A stretch of 64,000 nucleotides of DNA from Podospora pseudoanserina (lineage: Eukaryota; Ascomycota; Sordariomycetes; Sordariales; Podosporaceae): positions 310,001-374,000 of the forward strand of contig NC_085921.1 in assembly GCF_035222485.1 (NCBI RefSeq). The letters run 5' to 3'. Under the pieces are notes generated by a model. It saw nothing but the letters and a program-made list of their open reading frames with translations, had not been told where the DNA came from and ran no database searches. Shown in pieces: positions 1 through 11,648 of this stretch (the stretch's first letter is position 1; each line of letters starts with the position of its first letter). Both the position numbers and the translations under genes were made by a program.

Positions 1-394
1 GGGACGGGACGAGCCTCCTGTCTGGAGCCAGCGGAGCAAGCAGGAGAATGAGGAGGATCGTCCAGTGGGCTGATGATGTGCAGGTGTTGCATGAAAGTGC
101 TGGTGGTTTCGTTAGGGGCACTGTATGTCAGACTGGATAAGCATGACATTTTTATAAGCTTTATACACTGCTATGAGTTTGAAGAGACGGTGTTGTGTGA
201 TATTTGTATAAACCTGCCCATCAGGGGGTTATTGCGTGTCCCCTGCCCAAGATGACATCTCATTATGATTGACGTCACATAACGCCAATGGAAGACATTA
301 AATCAAAACTGAACGAAGAAAGTCAAAAGTGTGTACATGTTGTTCTATCAATTCAAATTTATTATACATCCTGGACTGTCAGTCCATTCTTGAA
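1..394. other. Gene-free 3' flank of the alpha-glucosidase gene
   Basis: No supportable coding sequence. The short open frames here have no recognisable family or splice partner. The stretch lies downstream of the minus-strand GH31 gene and probably carries its 3' UTR and terminator; an AT-rich patch around positions 350-375 could be part of the polyadenylation region, but no signal is decisive. Confidence 0.5.
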
Positions 395-3220
395 TTACTC
401 CAAATCGCCAACGGTAATCTCAAACTCCCTAGTGAGCGGCTGCTCAACCTCCACCGTCGTCTCGACCGTCTCATCTCTCTTGCGCTTGCCAGCTCCAATG
501 ACGGTGACCTTGGTGATCTTGACCTTGGTCTGGAAGCCAAACTTGCCCTTGGCCGTCAAGACACCGCGGGCGTAGCGGAAAGTAATCTCGGTAGTGCCCT
601 TCTGCTCGACGCTAACACCGTCATCAAGGTAGAGAGTACCTGTGGCAGTGCCATCGGAACCAACGGGCACGAGAAGCTCAAAGTTCTGCTCACGGACCCC
701 GGTGGTGGTCATGGCCGACTTGACGCGGGCTGGAACAATAACACCGCCCCGAAGGAAGAGGGGAATGTCGGACAGACCTTGATTCGCGAGGCGGATGGTG
801 CGACCTTGACCCTGGATCTTCTTGTGGGTGTAGAAATCATAGAAGATATCCTTGGGGAGGTACACCTCGACGCTGGTGGAGCCCTCCTGGGTGACAGGTG
901 CCACGAGGAGGCCAGGGCCATAGAAGTACTGGTTCTCAAGGCCGAACGTGTTGGCGTCGTTGGGGTACAGGTAGAAGACGGGGTTGATGAGGGGGGTGCC
1001 GTCAACGGTCTGCTTGTGCATGGCGGTATAGATGTAATCGAGAAGGCGGTAGCGGATATCAATGGCTTTGCGGGCGGCCTTGGTAACGCTCTCCCAGCGG
1101 TAGAACTCCTGCGAGATGGCAGGGGGGTACTCGTTGTGGTTGCGGTAGAACGGAGCGAAGGCACCAAGGGTGGCCCAGCGGGCGCAGAGCTCCTCCGTGG
1201 TCGAGCCAGCGAAACCGCACACATCAGCACCGACCATGGGAACCTGGTAGATGGCGGCAAATGCCATCATGGCTCGGATGGTTCCGCGATAAGCAGCCCA
1301 GTCGGCAACGTTGTCTCCCAGCCACTTACCGACTGAAGCGCCGGCGCCGGCAAAGGTGGAACGAGTGATGACCAGAGGGCGAAGACCGGGACGTCTGGCA
1401 AGCATGGCATCGCTGGAAAAGGTTGACATCATGGAGCCGTAAAGGTTGTGGACATCGTACTCGGCGAGGCCGTTCTCGTGAATGGTGTTTGTGTTCACGG
1501 TCTTGTTGGAGATGCCGCCCTTGTCAGCGTTCCACGAATCCATGTAGGCGGCCTTGTTGTGGATGGAATACTTGGGGAACAACAGGTCACGACCGGGAAG
1601 ACCCTTCCACTTGGTCACGGGACCGGCGTGGGGGTTGCTGAGGGGGACAAAATCCCGAGCAGCTGGAGCCGCGATCTGGGGCACTTCATCGCGCTTGCAC
1701 TGGGTGCCCTCTGGCTGGAATTCACACGGCCAGCCTGGGAGAGGGCGCTCGGAGTGGCTGCGCACAGGTGGCGGGGTGGGCGGGAAACCGACGGCAGCCG
1801 CGAAGGGATCGCTGCAGGGGAAGAAGCAGGGGAAATTGGAGGGCTCGTTCATGTCGATCCAGAGGCCGTCGATATCGACACCGGTGTCTCTGGAGAAGAA
1901 CAGAGAAAACTCGTTATTCCAGTACGTGGTAATGTTCGTAGAGAACCAGTCAGGAAAGACGGAGACACCAGGCCAGACGACACCAAGATACTCGGATCCG
2001 TTGTCGCGCTTGAGAAAGACGCTGTCCTCGACACCACGATGATAAGCAGGATAATCGGCGTATCCGACAGCGGGATCGACCATCACGATATATTTCTGCT
2101 GGTTCTTGTGGAGGTGGTCAACAAGACTTCGGTAGACGGGCATCGGGAACCTCTCGGGGTCGTTGGAAAACACCCTTCTCTGGTCCATGTAGTCGATATC
2201 TGTCCACATGACCTCGAGGGGAATCTGGGCTTGGCTGTAGTTGTATACTACCTCGGCGACCTCATAGATGTCACGGTAGCCATACCTGCAGTTGTGGTAA
2301 CCCAGACCCCAGTACGGCATCATGGCGGGGAGTCCCGCGACCTCGGCATACTGGCGCGCAACGTCAATCGGGGTTGGGCCGGCCATGAAGTAAAAGTCAA
2401 ACACGCCTCCGATGGTGTTGTACTCGAGGAACTGTCCTGATTTGTCCTTGTCGATCTTGATGTCCATGCCGTTAGAGTTGAGGAAAAAGACGCCGTGAGT
2501 GCCCGTCTTCCTGTGCTCGTAGTACACGGGATGGCTGCCATACAAATTTGCCCCCTCAGGCGTGGCAAACGAGTCCTGGGACCACATCGTGCGGATGTAG
2601 TTGGTGGTATTGAGACGGAACGGATCCCAGTGCTCACCGAGGCCATACAGGTTGGGGTTGTTGGGAAGCTTGGTTCTCAGGCGCAGGTACTGGGACTCGA
2701 AGACGAGGGGGGCGGCGGAGGTGTCAAACAGAACCTCACCGGTCTTGCGCCGGACGACTGAGAACGAAAAGGGATTCGTCTTGTACTTGAATTCCAACGC
2801 CGACCGCTTAGCGTTCGATCCAGAGCCCTTGGGACGAGGAAACACAGATTCCGGGACCTGGAAGACAGCATCGTTGGTGTCCTGAATCTTGACGTGGATG
2901 CGGTTATCTGGCGGGCTGTTAGTGGGAGGGAGAGATGGGCGCCGGGAGTTTTGAAGAGATGCAGAACACTTACCAGTCTCGTAGGTGACCTCGAGACGGA
3001 GTTTCTCCAAGTCCGTTCCGTAGGTGTTGCACGCGCGACCGGCCAGCGACAGGTCGGCCGTGAGCCCGGATGAGGTGGTCTTGACGTGGGAGGCTTTGTA
3101 GCCAGGGCACTCGCTCAAAGGGCGTTCGACAGCGACAGCGACAGCGACAGCCTTGGGCGCGATGGCGGCCGAGCTGAGCCCGGCCAACAGCCCGAGACCC
3201 AGAAGACGAGGTCCGATCAT
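395..3220 (-). CDS. Secreted GH31 alpha-glucosidase (maltase type)
   Basis: Two exons, complement(395..2907, 2974..3220), about 919 residues. The 66-nt intron (GTAAGT donor, CAG acceptor) has no stop and keeps frame, so it looks like coding sequence unless spliced; removal gives the expected join [13 protein letters not shown]. The N-terminus is a hydrophobic signal peptide. The GH31 core is clear: nucleophile motif [12 protein letters not shown] (Asp near residue 434 of the spliced protein) and acid/base motif LGDNVADW (Asp near residue 614). The family hydrolyses terminal alpha-1,4-glucosyl residues of maltose, maltooligosaccharides and starch ends, releasing glucose outside the cell or in the wall. 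Length fits fungal agdA/agdC-like enzymes. A Ser/Pro-rich insert follows the nucleophile motif. The exact substrate preference (maltose versus isomaltose or other alpha-glucosides) cannot be told from sequence. Confidence 0.95.
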   Translation of the reverse strand: MIGPRLLGLGLLAGLSSAAIAPKAVAVAVAVERPLSECPGYKASHVKTTSSGLTADLSLAGRACNTYGTDLEKLRLEVTYETGKCSASLQNSRRPSLPPTNSPPDNRIHVKIQDTNDAVFQVPESVFPRPKGSGSNAKRSALEFKYKTNPFSFSVVRRKTGEVLFDTSAAPLVFESQYLRLRTKLPNNPNLYGLGEHWDPFRLNTTNYIRTMWSQDSFATPEGANLYGSHPVYYEHRKTGTHGVFFLNSNGMDIKIDKDKSGQFLEYNTIGGVFDFYFMAGPTPIDVARQYAEVAGLPAMMPYWGLGYHNCRYGYRDIYEVAEVVYNYSQAQIPLEVMWTDIDYMDQRRVFSNDPERFPMPVYRSLVDHLHKNQQKYIVMVDPAVGYADYPAYHRGVEDSVFLKRDNGSEYLGVVWPGVSVFPDWFSTNITTYWNNEFSLFFSRDTGVDIDGLWIDMNEPSNFPCFFPCSDPFAAAVGFPPTPPPVRSHSERPLPGWPCEFQPEGTQCKRDEVPQIAAPAARDFVPLSNPHAGPVTKWKGLPGRDLLFPKYSIHNKAAYMDSWNADKGGISNKTVNTNTIHENGLAEYDVHNLYGSMMSTFSSDAMLARRPGLRPLVITRSTFAGAGASVGKWLGDNVADWAAYRGTIRAMMAFAAIYQVPMVGADVCGFAGSTTEELCARWATLGAFAPFYRNHNEYPPAISQEFYRWESVTKAARKAIDIRYRLLDYIYTAMHKQTVDGTPLINPVFYLYPNDANTFGLENQYFYGPGLLVAPVTQEGSTSVEVYLPKDIFYDFYTHKKIQGQGRTIRLANQGLSDIPLFLRGGVIVPARVKSAMTTTGVREQNFELLVPVGSDGTATGTLYLDDGVSVEQKGTTEITFRYARGVLTAKGKFGFQTKVKITKVTVIGAGKRKRDETVETTVEVEQPLTREFEITVGDLE

Positions 3221-4550
3221 GTTGTCCCTCTGGCACGTAGGATATTCACACGGACAGCGGCACCTAGGAGGTTGACCATTGGAACGGCAAGTAAGGGGTT
3301 GGGAGCGCTATTTATCCCCGCGAGGGATGTGGATGCACACATCTACATCACAAGCCCACCACCCCGCATTCTGGTTCTGCGGTGCTCGGTCATGGCAACC
3401 ACGGATCATGGTGACACTGCTGTCGATCCCATCTACGCCATTCTTCCACTCTCCCCTGTCGATTAACCATATGGCAAGGAGTTGCAGTGCGCTCCGTCAC
3501 GAAGAAACTCCGCAGTGTGGACAGAGGAGGTCCATTGCAGTCTTGACAAGACCTCCGAATGGCAAGGCAAAAGGGCCGTTTGACATCTCAAGCCAGCGAC
3601 ATACAGCAGTATGTGATGTTGGTGAAGCTTGGCACCTAGTCTCTTCACCGGCTCTGCCCAACGTCTTCAACCTGGCCGGCAAGGTGTGGTGGAGCGAGAA
3701 GGCCCGCTTCTTCCCCGGCCGGTACGGAGTATGACATGGTGAGCGACGGTCAACAGCCGTTCTTCGTCCCCAGACCAGCTTTCTCCCCGCACCATATTTG
3801 CTTCGATTGGCTTGTCCCCCCGAGTCTGGTAGGATTGGAGGTGGAGCCATCCCCCGGCCCGACAAGAAAACCGTTGTGCCATGCACGCCATAAAGGGCCG
3901 AATGCGGGCTGGAGAAGCCCCGGCTAGAGCCATGTCCATCACCATCCCGACCGGCCGCGCCAAGTTGCTGCAGGGCGGCGGTAGCTTCATCTCGTTGTGG
4001 CCCTGCTGCCGTGTTTTTCGCTCTGATGGCCAGTTGGTTCAGCGGTTGGTGGAGAAGCTAAAGCCGGATCGAGCGGGTGTAGATGGAAATGTTTAGGGCG
4101 ACTAAAAGACGTGGAATTTTATTGTGTGGTGGTCCCTGAATAGACAAACTGCCGTGCTGGTGAAGGGATAGTAGACACAACGGATTTACGTCGCTAGTAA
4201 GATCGAGCTCTGCCAGCTCAAATGATCCCATAAAACCCCCTTGACTCTTCCAGTAAATACACTCCATGTTGGGGGGAGGGGGCTCGACGTCAACAGGTCA
4301 GCCACCGCCCGATGTGCTGGACAACCCAAATGCTTCCTACAGTAAAAGACCCCAAATCCCTGCGCACAATTGCCAGCCTTGATTTGTATTCCGACCCTGC
4401 CCTGGACCCCCTAGGACAAAACAAAAATGTACCAAATCGACTTCTTGTTATACATGCCTTCATAAGCGGTGTCTTGATATTCGTTCCAGAAATAGAAGAT
4501 ACTGCGAGTTTCGCCTGCATACCGACTTTTGCGAAAAAAGAAAAACCCAT
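3221..4550. other. Intergenic: alpha-glucosidase promoter and 3' flank of the C14/zinc-finger gene
   Basis: No gene supported. Several open frames on both strands (for example around 3460-3990) lack domain similarity, a plausible initiation context or intron partners. The right-hand 500 bp probably contain the 3' UTR of the next minus-strand gene. Confidence 0.5.
3308..3367 (-). promoter_or_regulatory. Putative core promoter of the alpha-glucosidase gene
   Basis: Read on the minus strand, GATAAATAG (3308-3316) is a TATA-like element about 90 nt upstream of the ATG. GCGGGG at 3316-3321 and again at 3362-3367 fit the SYGGRG consensus of the carbon-catabolite repressor CreA/CRE-1. Repression of glycosidase genes by glucose through such sites is well known; that these copies work is inference from short matches. 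Confidence 0.35.
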
Positions 4551-7342
4551 TCAATCCACCTCCATATCGTCAGCCATCGGCAACGTTATCGCTACAGTGA
4601 TGGACGGGTCTTCGTCCTCCCTCTTCCCACCATCCACCAAAAAAGAGTTGTTGGTATTGCTGTTGCTGCTGCCGCTGCCGTTGCCGTGACCGTTGGAGTC
4701 CCTCTCAGCAACCCCGTTTCCATTCCCATTCCCACTTGTAAGCTTGTATTCCCCGTCCTCCACTCGTTCAATGATACCTTCCTCCAGCGCCCAATCAGAC
4801 AGTAGGCTGTCAACGCCCATTTGCTGGGCCTCACCCTTTTCCATGTGGCGGCCGACGTGTTCGGTCCACTCATCCCAGGACCCGGGTCCTTCAAAAACAC
4901 TTTGGCAGTCTTGTTTCGGACAGGCCGAGCGTTGTGGTGGTTGCCTCCTCGTCACCAAACAAGAGGCCTGCATCTCCTTGACATGAGTTTCCCATTCCAC
5001 TTGCAGTTTGCTGTCGCCCTTGGCGATGGACTTTTTGATGGCGAACGGAGCATGCATCCGCCGAAGATGTTGCGTGAACAAGTCCTTGCGGTTGAACTCG
5101 TTGCCTTTGCCATCGGGACTGCTCTGCGGACACGAAGAGCATCGATAATACTGCAGACACAGATGCTGGGATGCGATGTGCCTCTTCCACTCATTTTTGG
5201 AGCCAAATGTGCTCGGGCAGCCGGCGAAGGAGAAGGCACAAGGAAAGGGTCTTGTGTGGGCGGCAGCGACATGCTTTCGGAGCGACGAGGAATCCTTGAA
5301 AGGTGCATGACTGCAGAGGTCACAAAGGGTATCCTGCTTGGGAGTTTGTTTCTGCAGGGGCCTCCGAGCTTTGGACTTAGCGGTAGGAGTCCCATATTCG
5401 GGGGCATATTGGATCTCGTCGGCCGTTGGCCCAGCCACTTCAACTGGGGGCGATCCGGGATCGCCGGCATGTCGCACGGCGATGCTGTCCCCTATTCGTG
5501 TGTTTGAGGGATCGTGGGCCGATAGGCCGTCATCACTAACGTGACGGACATGGCTCAGTGCTTTGAGCTGCTCTGCCGCTTCTTTCATTTCAGCTGATTC
5601 CTCCACCTCTTCCTGGGGGACAGCGGAAGGCTGCTGGCCTTGGGGTGCCGGAGGTGGCGCTGATATCGCCCCCCCGTTGACCACTGCCGGTTGTGAACGT
5701 GAATCCGCCTGACGCCCCGGTGTTTCCTGTTGAATGGGGACGAACTGAGCCACAGCTTGCTCGCGCCGAGTAGCGGATGGACTACCCTTGGCAGGTGGGC
5801 GAGCTTCGAACGCCGTGCGGTTCTCATCTAGCTCTTTTGGCTGCAGCGAACCGTTGGCAGCCTGATTTACCAGTCGCTCGTAAAGGTGGATCATATTATG
5901 TGACCCAATGGAGCCCAGGAAGCAGCACACCTTGTCGTGCTGAACAACATTCCACACGCTGTTGGGCATGGATATGAGAAGCATCGTGGGAGGGCCCAGG
6001 AACATGCCTTCCACCTTGATTTTTGACGCTGCAGGAGGCGTGTTGTGAAGCCACTGATTAAAAAACGCCATGTCGGGACTCGCCTCGCCAACAAACGTGG
6101 TACACACCAAGACTCTTTGTTCGTCAAACGTCAGGCCCATCACCTCCTCAGAGCTCAAGGGCCGGTCGTCACGGCCGGACTTCCACGTACCCTGAAGATC
6201 CGTGTCTGCAGACTGGGGAGGCGACTGAAGCTGGGCGGCTTTGGGGTCCAGAGGTACCAGAATGATTCCATGCCCCCTAGTGTGGGTAAGCGTAAACAAA
6301 GCAGGTATCCTTTCATGGGCCACGGGTTGCTTGCTGGCCCCGTTGGCCAGTCTGACCAGAGCTTGTGCGCTCTCATGCTGTCTTTGTTGTCGAAGATCAT
6401 CGAATAATCGTTGAGCACTAAAAGGGCGACTCGTGAGACTCAGCTTGTGAAGTGTGTCGGTCAAAGAGGCGGTAAATGAGCGAGGGCCGGGCTCAAAGGG
6501 GGTCTGCTCTGGGGTGTATGCCGCAATGGCTTGCTTGGCTACGTTGCTCCCAGCCATGGGCGCATTGGGGATGGCACATGAGTCAAGGAGGAGCAGTATT
6601 TCGGACTGTGCATCCTCAAACAGGCACCGGACACCGTCCCACTTCAGCTTGGCAGCATCCTCACGAGCATTGCTAGAGCAGAGTATTAGCACATCGAGAC
6701 CCCAGCATCGAGACCTTTGATAACCTACCAGGCCCAGTACAGTTGGTTGTCGGAACCAACATAGCCATGGCCAGCATAATATATAATCAAGAGATGATCT
6801 GGGCGGGCATTGTCCAGAAACGAGGCCATCTGAACACCGAGCTTGATGCTTGGATTTGGTACCGTGGGGATTGCCCACTTGTCAGTGTGATAGTTGTAAC
6901 GCTCAATAAACACCTTTTCCAATGCCAGCAGGTCCTGCTCCACGGAAGTGTCATCCTCCCATCGCAGCATGAGCACCGACACGCTGGTATGCTGTGGCTT
7001 CAGTGTTTGCTGGTGGATGTGCATGGCGGCATCTTGGAGATGCCGAGCAAAAGCCTCGAACTCGTGCCGCTCGGGTGGCGGCGCAACAGACTCGGTGGGC
7101 GCATAGTGAGGAGGTGGAAGCTGTCGACACCGTTAGTGCTCCGGCGGGCAGGTGAACAAGGGCGACACGATACGCACCTGTTCTTGGGGGAAACCGTGTG
7201 GCGGAGGCTGCGCCTGAGTATGTGGAGGTGCTGAAGCCGGGACCGGGACCGGGACCGGGACGGACGCCGGAGCGTGAGGAGGCAGGACGGGCGGATCGGC
7301 GACTTTGGGGGCAAGCCTCCGGCGTTTGGAAGAAGGCTCCAT
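4551..7342 (-). CDS. Caspase-like (C14) domain protein with C-terminal C2H2 zinc fingers
   Basis: Three exons, complement(4551..6672, 6729..7120, 7178..7342), 892 residues; introns of 56 and 57 nt. The start was chosen at the well-contexted ATG opening MEPSSKRRR; an in-frame ATG at 7510 is possible. The N-terminus is basic then Pro-rich. Residues about 95-290 resemble a peptidase C14 fold, with the histidine motif IIYYAGHGY (His near 173) and the cysteine motif LLLLDSCAIP (Cys near 218), joined only after splicing (YWA-CNARED). A long disordered Gln/Pro/Ser linker follows. Residues about 630-800 carry C2H2 fingers: CDLCSH...H-x4-H, a CAFSFAGC-type finger, CSSC...H-x4-H and CPKQDC...H-x3-H. 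The protein may be a nuclear protease-like or signalling factor. Metacaspases normally have DSCHSG at the Cys motif; here DSCAIPN, so activity is uncertain. The fusion rests on the intron model. Confidence 0.85.
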
Positions 7343-8084
7343 GGTGGTGGTGGTGATGGTGGTGGTGCACGAGGACGACTGTTGGGCAAAAGCACGGGGC
7401 CCAGGCGCAACAGCCAGAGACCCAAAAGACACGGCAATCCGATGTGTGTGCCGCCTTTGCGGTGGTCCTAGAGAATGAGAGATACCAAGAGCTGAGATGG
7501 TGAGGAGCAACCGAAGGGCCCAATGGTTCGGCAGCGTTCAAAGGTGCGGTAGTAGAGACGAATTGATGGCGACAGCGTCAACAACAGCGACAGCAGCAGA
7601 CGGCGTGGTGGGTGCGGGGGGAGAAAGGCAGGCAGGAGAATGAGGTTTGAGGCCGCACCGTCGGGGGGTGGGATGGGATAGGATAGGATAGGTGGGCGAG
7701 CGACACACACACGCACACCTCTCACACACAGTAAGGCTGTGCTGAGCTGGAAAAGGACCACTCGGCTCTGGATTAGCCTTGTGGCAGGGCCATGGCGCTA
7801 TATGATTGGCTGGTGGCGGCTTGTCCTAGATGGAGCCGGCAAGGAGGGGGAGCGGGGCTGTAACTCTGCCTTGCGGCCAGTCACAGGCCGCCACAAGAGC
7901 GCTCGAGCCACCCGGCATGTGTGATCAGCTGACAAGGTCTGGCAAAGACTTGGCTTGGGTTTGGGATTGGGCTTGGTTCTCCTCCAACCTTGTCACTTCT
8001 TCTCATCTCTCACATCCTCAGCGTTAGCTGTGTTGTCTGTTGTCTGTTTCTCTTGTGCCTGTTGTGTTGTGCTGTGCTGTGTTG

Positions 8085-8127
<43 letters not shown>

Positions 8128-8609
8128 ATGTTAAACAGGTGGAATGAAGCACTATGTAAGGTAGTAAGTAGTGTGTAGGTATGTACGATGGATTGGATTC
8201 TCCTCGTTTCCCATAGACCCATCCCTCCCCCCGGTGGCACTGTTTATTAAAGCACCAACCTGGAGCCAGATCGAATTTATCTATCCGTTGCATGCATGCG
8301 TCTCTGCCCAACTGCCTTTTCTCGCTCGCCTTGCTGCTACAGGCGGGCTTGGTCTGGCTGCTCGTTCTGCAACGGCGCCTTCTTATTCGCCTCGTAGCTC
8401 GACCAAAAGAGACAAATCAGGCCAGCAAATGGGGCCATCAATGGCCATGCAAGACGAGGCCGGATCCTGACCAAAGCTGCAGTCTTGCAGGCTCTTCGGC
8501 CTTCTCATTGGCGCCTGTCAGCCTTCTGCAGCACACTACCTGCAGCACTTGATTGGCACAGGTTAGCCGTTCACCACCTGACTGCCAAGGTAGAGGATGG
8601 TACCTATCT
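7343..8609. other. Intergenic: promoter of the C14/zinc-finger gene and 3' flank of the MATE gene
   Basis: No gene supported. It holds a (GT)n microsatellite and pyrimidine-rich tracts. Minus-strand open frames at 7460-7760 are leader or promoter sequence without coding character. Confidence 0.5.
8092..8124. repeat. (GT)n microsatellite
   Basis: Uninterrupted GT dinucleotide tract of about 16 units, preceded by a looser TGT-rich stretch from about 8030. Confidence 0.95.
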
Positions 8610-10204
8610 TTACACCGACTCCAAACCGCCATCCGAGTTGCCAAGCCCCCCAGCTTCCAACCTGGCGATGGCCCTCTCAACCTCTGTCTCCCAGTTGCTC
8701 ACCCCCACAATCACCCACTCTAGAGCCCCGACTAGATACAGCGCAACGCACTGCCCGACCCATAGTCCGACGAGACCCCATCCGTGGAAGGCAAGGTAGA
8801 TGCCGCCGGGGAGCGCCCCTCCGTAGTAGCTGATCAGGTTCACCACAGCTCCAACCCATTGCCGGCCCATGCCGCGCAGTGCACCGCCGCAGGATCCGTT
8901 GAGCCCGTCGGCGATTTGGAACAAGGCTACATACGGCATCACTTCAGCCACGAGCTTCACCACCCGCTCATCGTCGTTGAAGATTCGCCCAAAGACGTTG
9001 CGTGAGGCCATGAGTATTATCAAGATCAAAGTCCCTGCTATCGTGCTGAGGATGGCGGCTGAGTGAGCAGCCTGGGCCGCTCCCCTCGAATTGTGTGCGC
9101 CGAGGAGGTTTCCAACCCTCGCCGAAGCAGCGACGCCAAGGCCGAACGGGATTGTGTTGATGATCTGGTCCGCGGTCATGATGACGGATTGTGCCGCCAG
9201 AGGAATTGTCCCCAGACGGCCCGCTGCAAGTGCAACGATCTCGAAAGCCCACCATTCTGTCCCGACATGTACAACGCCCATGAGCGCAAGGTGAGCGAAA
9301 GGTCCCATGTGGGAGACGGCTCTTCGGACGTCAATGCCTCCCCAGCACTCCTTCCCCCGCACAAAGGCAGCATACGCCACAAGCAAGAGGAATGAGCTCC
9401 AGTATGATATGCCGGTGGCCATGGGGGCGCCATACAGACCGAATCCCAGCCGGTGGATGAAGAGCCAGTTGAGCAGTGCGTTCATCGGAGAGGTGAGCAA
9501 CAGCACGTATGTTCCTGGTCGGTAGATTTCTGTCATCGCGTTAGTGTGGATCTGGACGTTTCCTCTGAGCAGGAGCCATGCTCACCTTGCGCCTGCAAGT
9601 ATTTCTTCATGGCCTCAAACCAGACATAACCGAGACCGCCGGGGATCAGATACCGGAGAAACTTGGAGCTCTGTACGCAGATAAACTCCTCTTGGCCTAG
9701 AGCGCGAAACAAGTGTTCAGAAAAGGCCCATATGATGGCCACAACCGCATAGAAAGAGGTCAAGATCACCAGGCCTCGCTGCAGCAGGACACCCAGATCG
9801 TGTTTGTTGGACGAGCCGGTAAAACTGCTTGATGCGAGTGTATCCAGAGCAGTCGTGCCGCCAAGAGCAATCAGCCACGCCGTGGCCATGGCGAACATGT
9901 ACGAAAAGGCGGCTGTAGCAAGAGCCTCGGGACTCAACCGGCCGACAATGAGCACCGAGACTGTCTGCAACGAGTTCTGCAATATGTACGCGAGGATGAC
10001 GGGAAGCGACGTGCGTGTGAGCAGCCACAATTCGTCGAGCCATAGCCGGTATTGAGGGAACATGAAGATTTCGGATGAAGCAGCGTGTCCGGTGTCTGAT
10101 GATGACGAATATACCGATGCCGGCTTTGTCAAGAGGGATGTTCTTTCGTTCGGAGGGTGATCAGAGGCCTCTGCCCTGTGGGCAACGCCATCGTGTGCCA
10201 TCAT
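8610..10204 (-). CDS. MATE-family multidrug/toxin efflux transporter
   Basis: Two exons, complement(8610..9529, 9586..10204), 512 residues; 56-nt intron with GTGAGC donor, giving the join KKYLQAQ-EIYRPGTY. The start is the first of two adjacent ATGs (MMAHDG) at 10204; an upstream in-frame ATG at 10471 would add a leader with no family likeness. After a hydrophilic N-tail with ERTSLLTK come about twelve hydrophobic segments in two similar halves, typical of the MatE fold. Family-like stretches include LPVILAYILQNSLQTVSV near the first helix and IPFGLGVAASARVGNLLGA in the second half. Fungal members sit in the plasma or vacuolar membrane and export organic cations or xenobiotics in exchange for protons or sodium. 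The substrate is unknown, and no neighbouring biosynthetic gene suggests one. Confidence 0.93.
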
Positions 10205-11648
10205 GCACGGCGGCCAGTTGCTGTACAGGAGTTGGAACGAACTTCCCCGATGATGGTGGGAGGAAATGCTCAGATATAGGGTCCGGCATCTTGAGCCGGT
10301 TGTTTCGATGTCGGAGATCTCCAGTCGATGAGCCGGGTGGATTTGTCGCCCCTTTCCTCGACAGCCTATAGACATTGCAGCTAAGCTGATAACCAGGCCC
10401 CACGCGGAGCCAAACATTGGAGAATGAAGATGAGCGGACTGTCCTGCTCGTCTTGCAGGAACGTCACACATCTAGGTACATAGGTACATAGGTATGGACA
10501 TCTACTAGACATGGAAAGATAAGAAAGCGGTTAAGCCAGGCAACGCCTAGCGAATCTCGGCTCGCAAGAGAGCACTCAACGTATCTACCAGTTGCCGCAG
10601 AGGAGCTGTTGGACAGATTCAAGCCAGAAAGTAAGATGTTGCAGCTCTCTTTACTCGAGCGTCTGGCTGTTGAGGTGTGGGGTTGGCTTTACAACCTCCA
10701 ACTTGTGCCTACATCCACTTTCAGCATTCAACGGCCTAAGTATCAATCAGTTATCGTTCAAATACAGCGCTGGAAGTAAAGCTGCGAGGTTGCCGGGAAT
10801 GCAAGCACGCCGTCTGTTATCTCAGACCAATCCCAATTAAATAACGTAACGATTCTACTAACGGAGTCTACCCAATCAGCTCTGTTGGGGTCTGTCCAGC
10901 ATTGAGCCCCAATGTCTCGTCAATGGCGATGCTGCTATCTTGCTTCTGCACGTATGACGGATGAGTTTGGCCAACTGCAGCATCTCGTTGAAAGGTTGGA
11001 GTTACCACTGGCCTTTACGTAAAATAGAGCTCGAGGTTTGGTGCCGATTTGCTTGGTCGGGAGATGATGATATCGTCCGCCAACAGCTTGCAATCAGACA
11101 CAACAAAACTCTAGTCGGAACAATACAAAGAGCATACTGTCCCATGATTCAGTTTCGAGAGCATGCTTTTATTTCTCGTGATTGTGACATTAAGGCTGAC
11201 CGTAATTTGTTACGAACCCCTCCCCCTCCGCATCCCCCTCCCCCAACCCAGTACCAGACATTACCTCGAACCAACACACCAAAGCTGACGTCTGCCAAGC
11301 CCCCACCCCTTTTCTGGCCCCCTTGGCCCCTTAATAGGGCTGGCCCCAGAAGACACCAGAGAGTAAACAAGTCTCCTACTTACAATGGGTCACTGTGCAT
11401 TCGCCCAAGACGACCGAGTCACGAGTTGAGGCACCCATTATCTGCTCTCAGCACGACACCTACCTATTCATGGCCACATTGATCAAAGCGAAAAAAAGAT
11501 GGTATCCATGTACATGAACTAAAAGGGGGTATCGATGTCCAGAAACAAAAGTGAACAGGAAAAATAAGAACGGCTATCCCACCGAGCGTTCCTCTATCTA
11601 AAATTTTCTTTTTGGGCCAGCCTTTTTATCATATTCCAGGCGTGCACT
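10205..11648. other. Intergenic: MATE promoter and 3' flank of a Zn2Cys6 regulator
   Basis: No gene supported. It is comparatively AT-rich from 10500 to 11600 and contains a short TAGGTACA repeat next to the MATE leader and a C-rich run near 11215-11250. The open frame 10961-11482 has low-complexity Pro/Thr content and no start context. Confidence 0.5.
10472..10496. repeat. Short tandem TAGGTACA-type repeat
   Basis: Three consecutive CTAGGTA/TAGGTA words spaced 8-9 nt apart. Related words (TACCTA, CCTAGGTA) recur in other intergenic stretches of this window. Confidence 0.7.

Noticed and set aside
329-1336. 335-codon plus-strand open frame antisense to the alpha-glucosidase gene
   Set aside because: It is the mirror of a conserved GH31 coding region; its sequence has no domain and follows from the codon bias of the real gene. 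The same applies to 1448-2440.
3463-3990. Minus-strand open frames upstream of the alpha-glucosidase gene
   Set aside because: Overlapping frames on both strands, no recognisable family and no splice partners.
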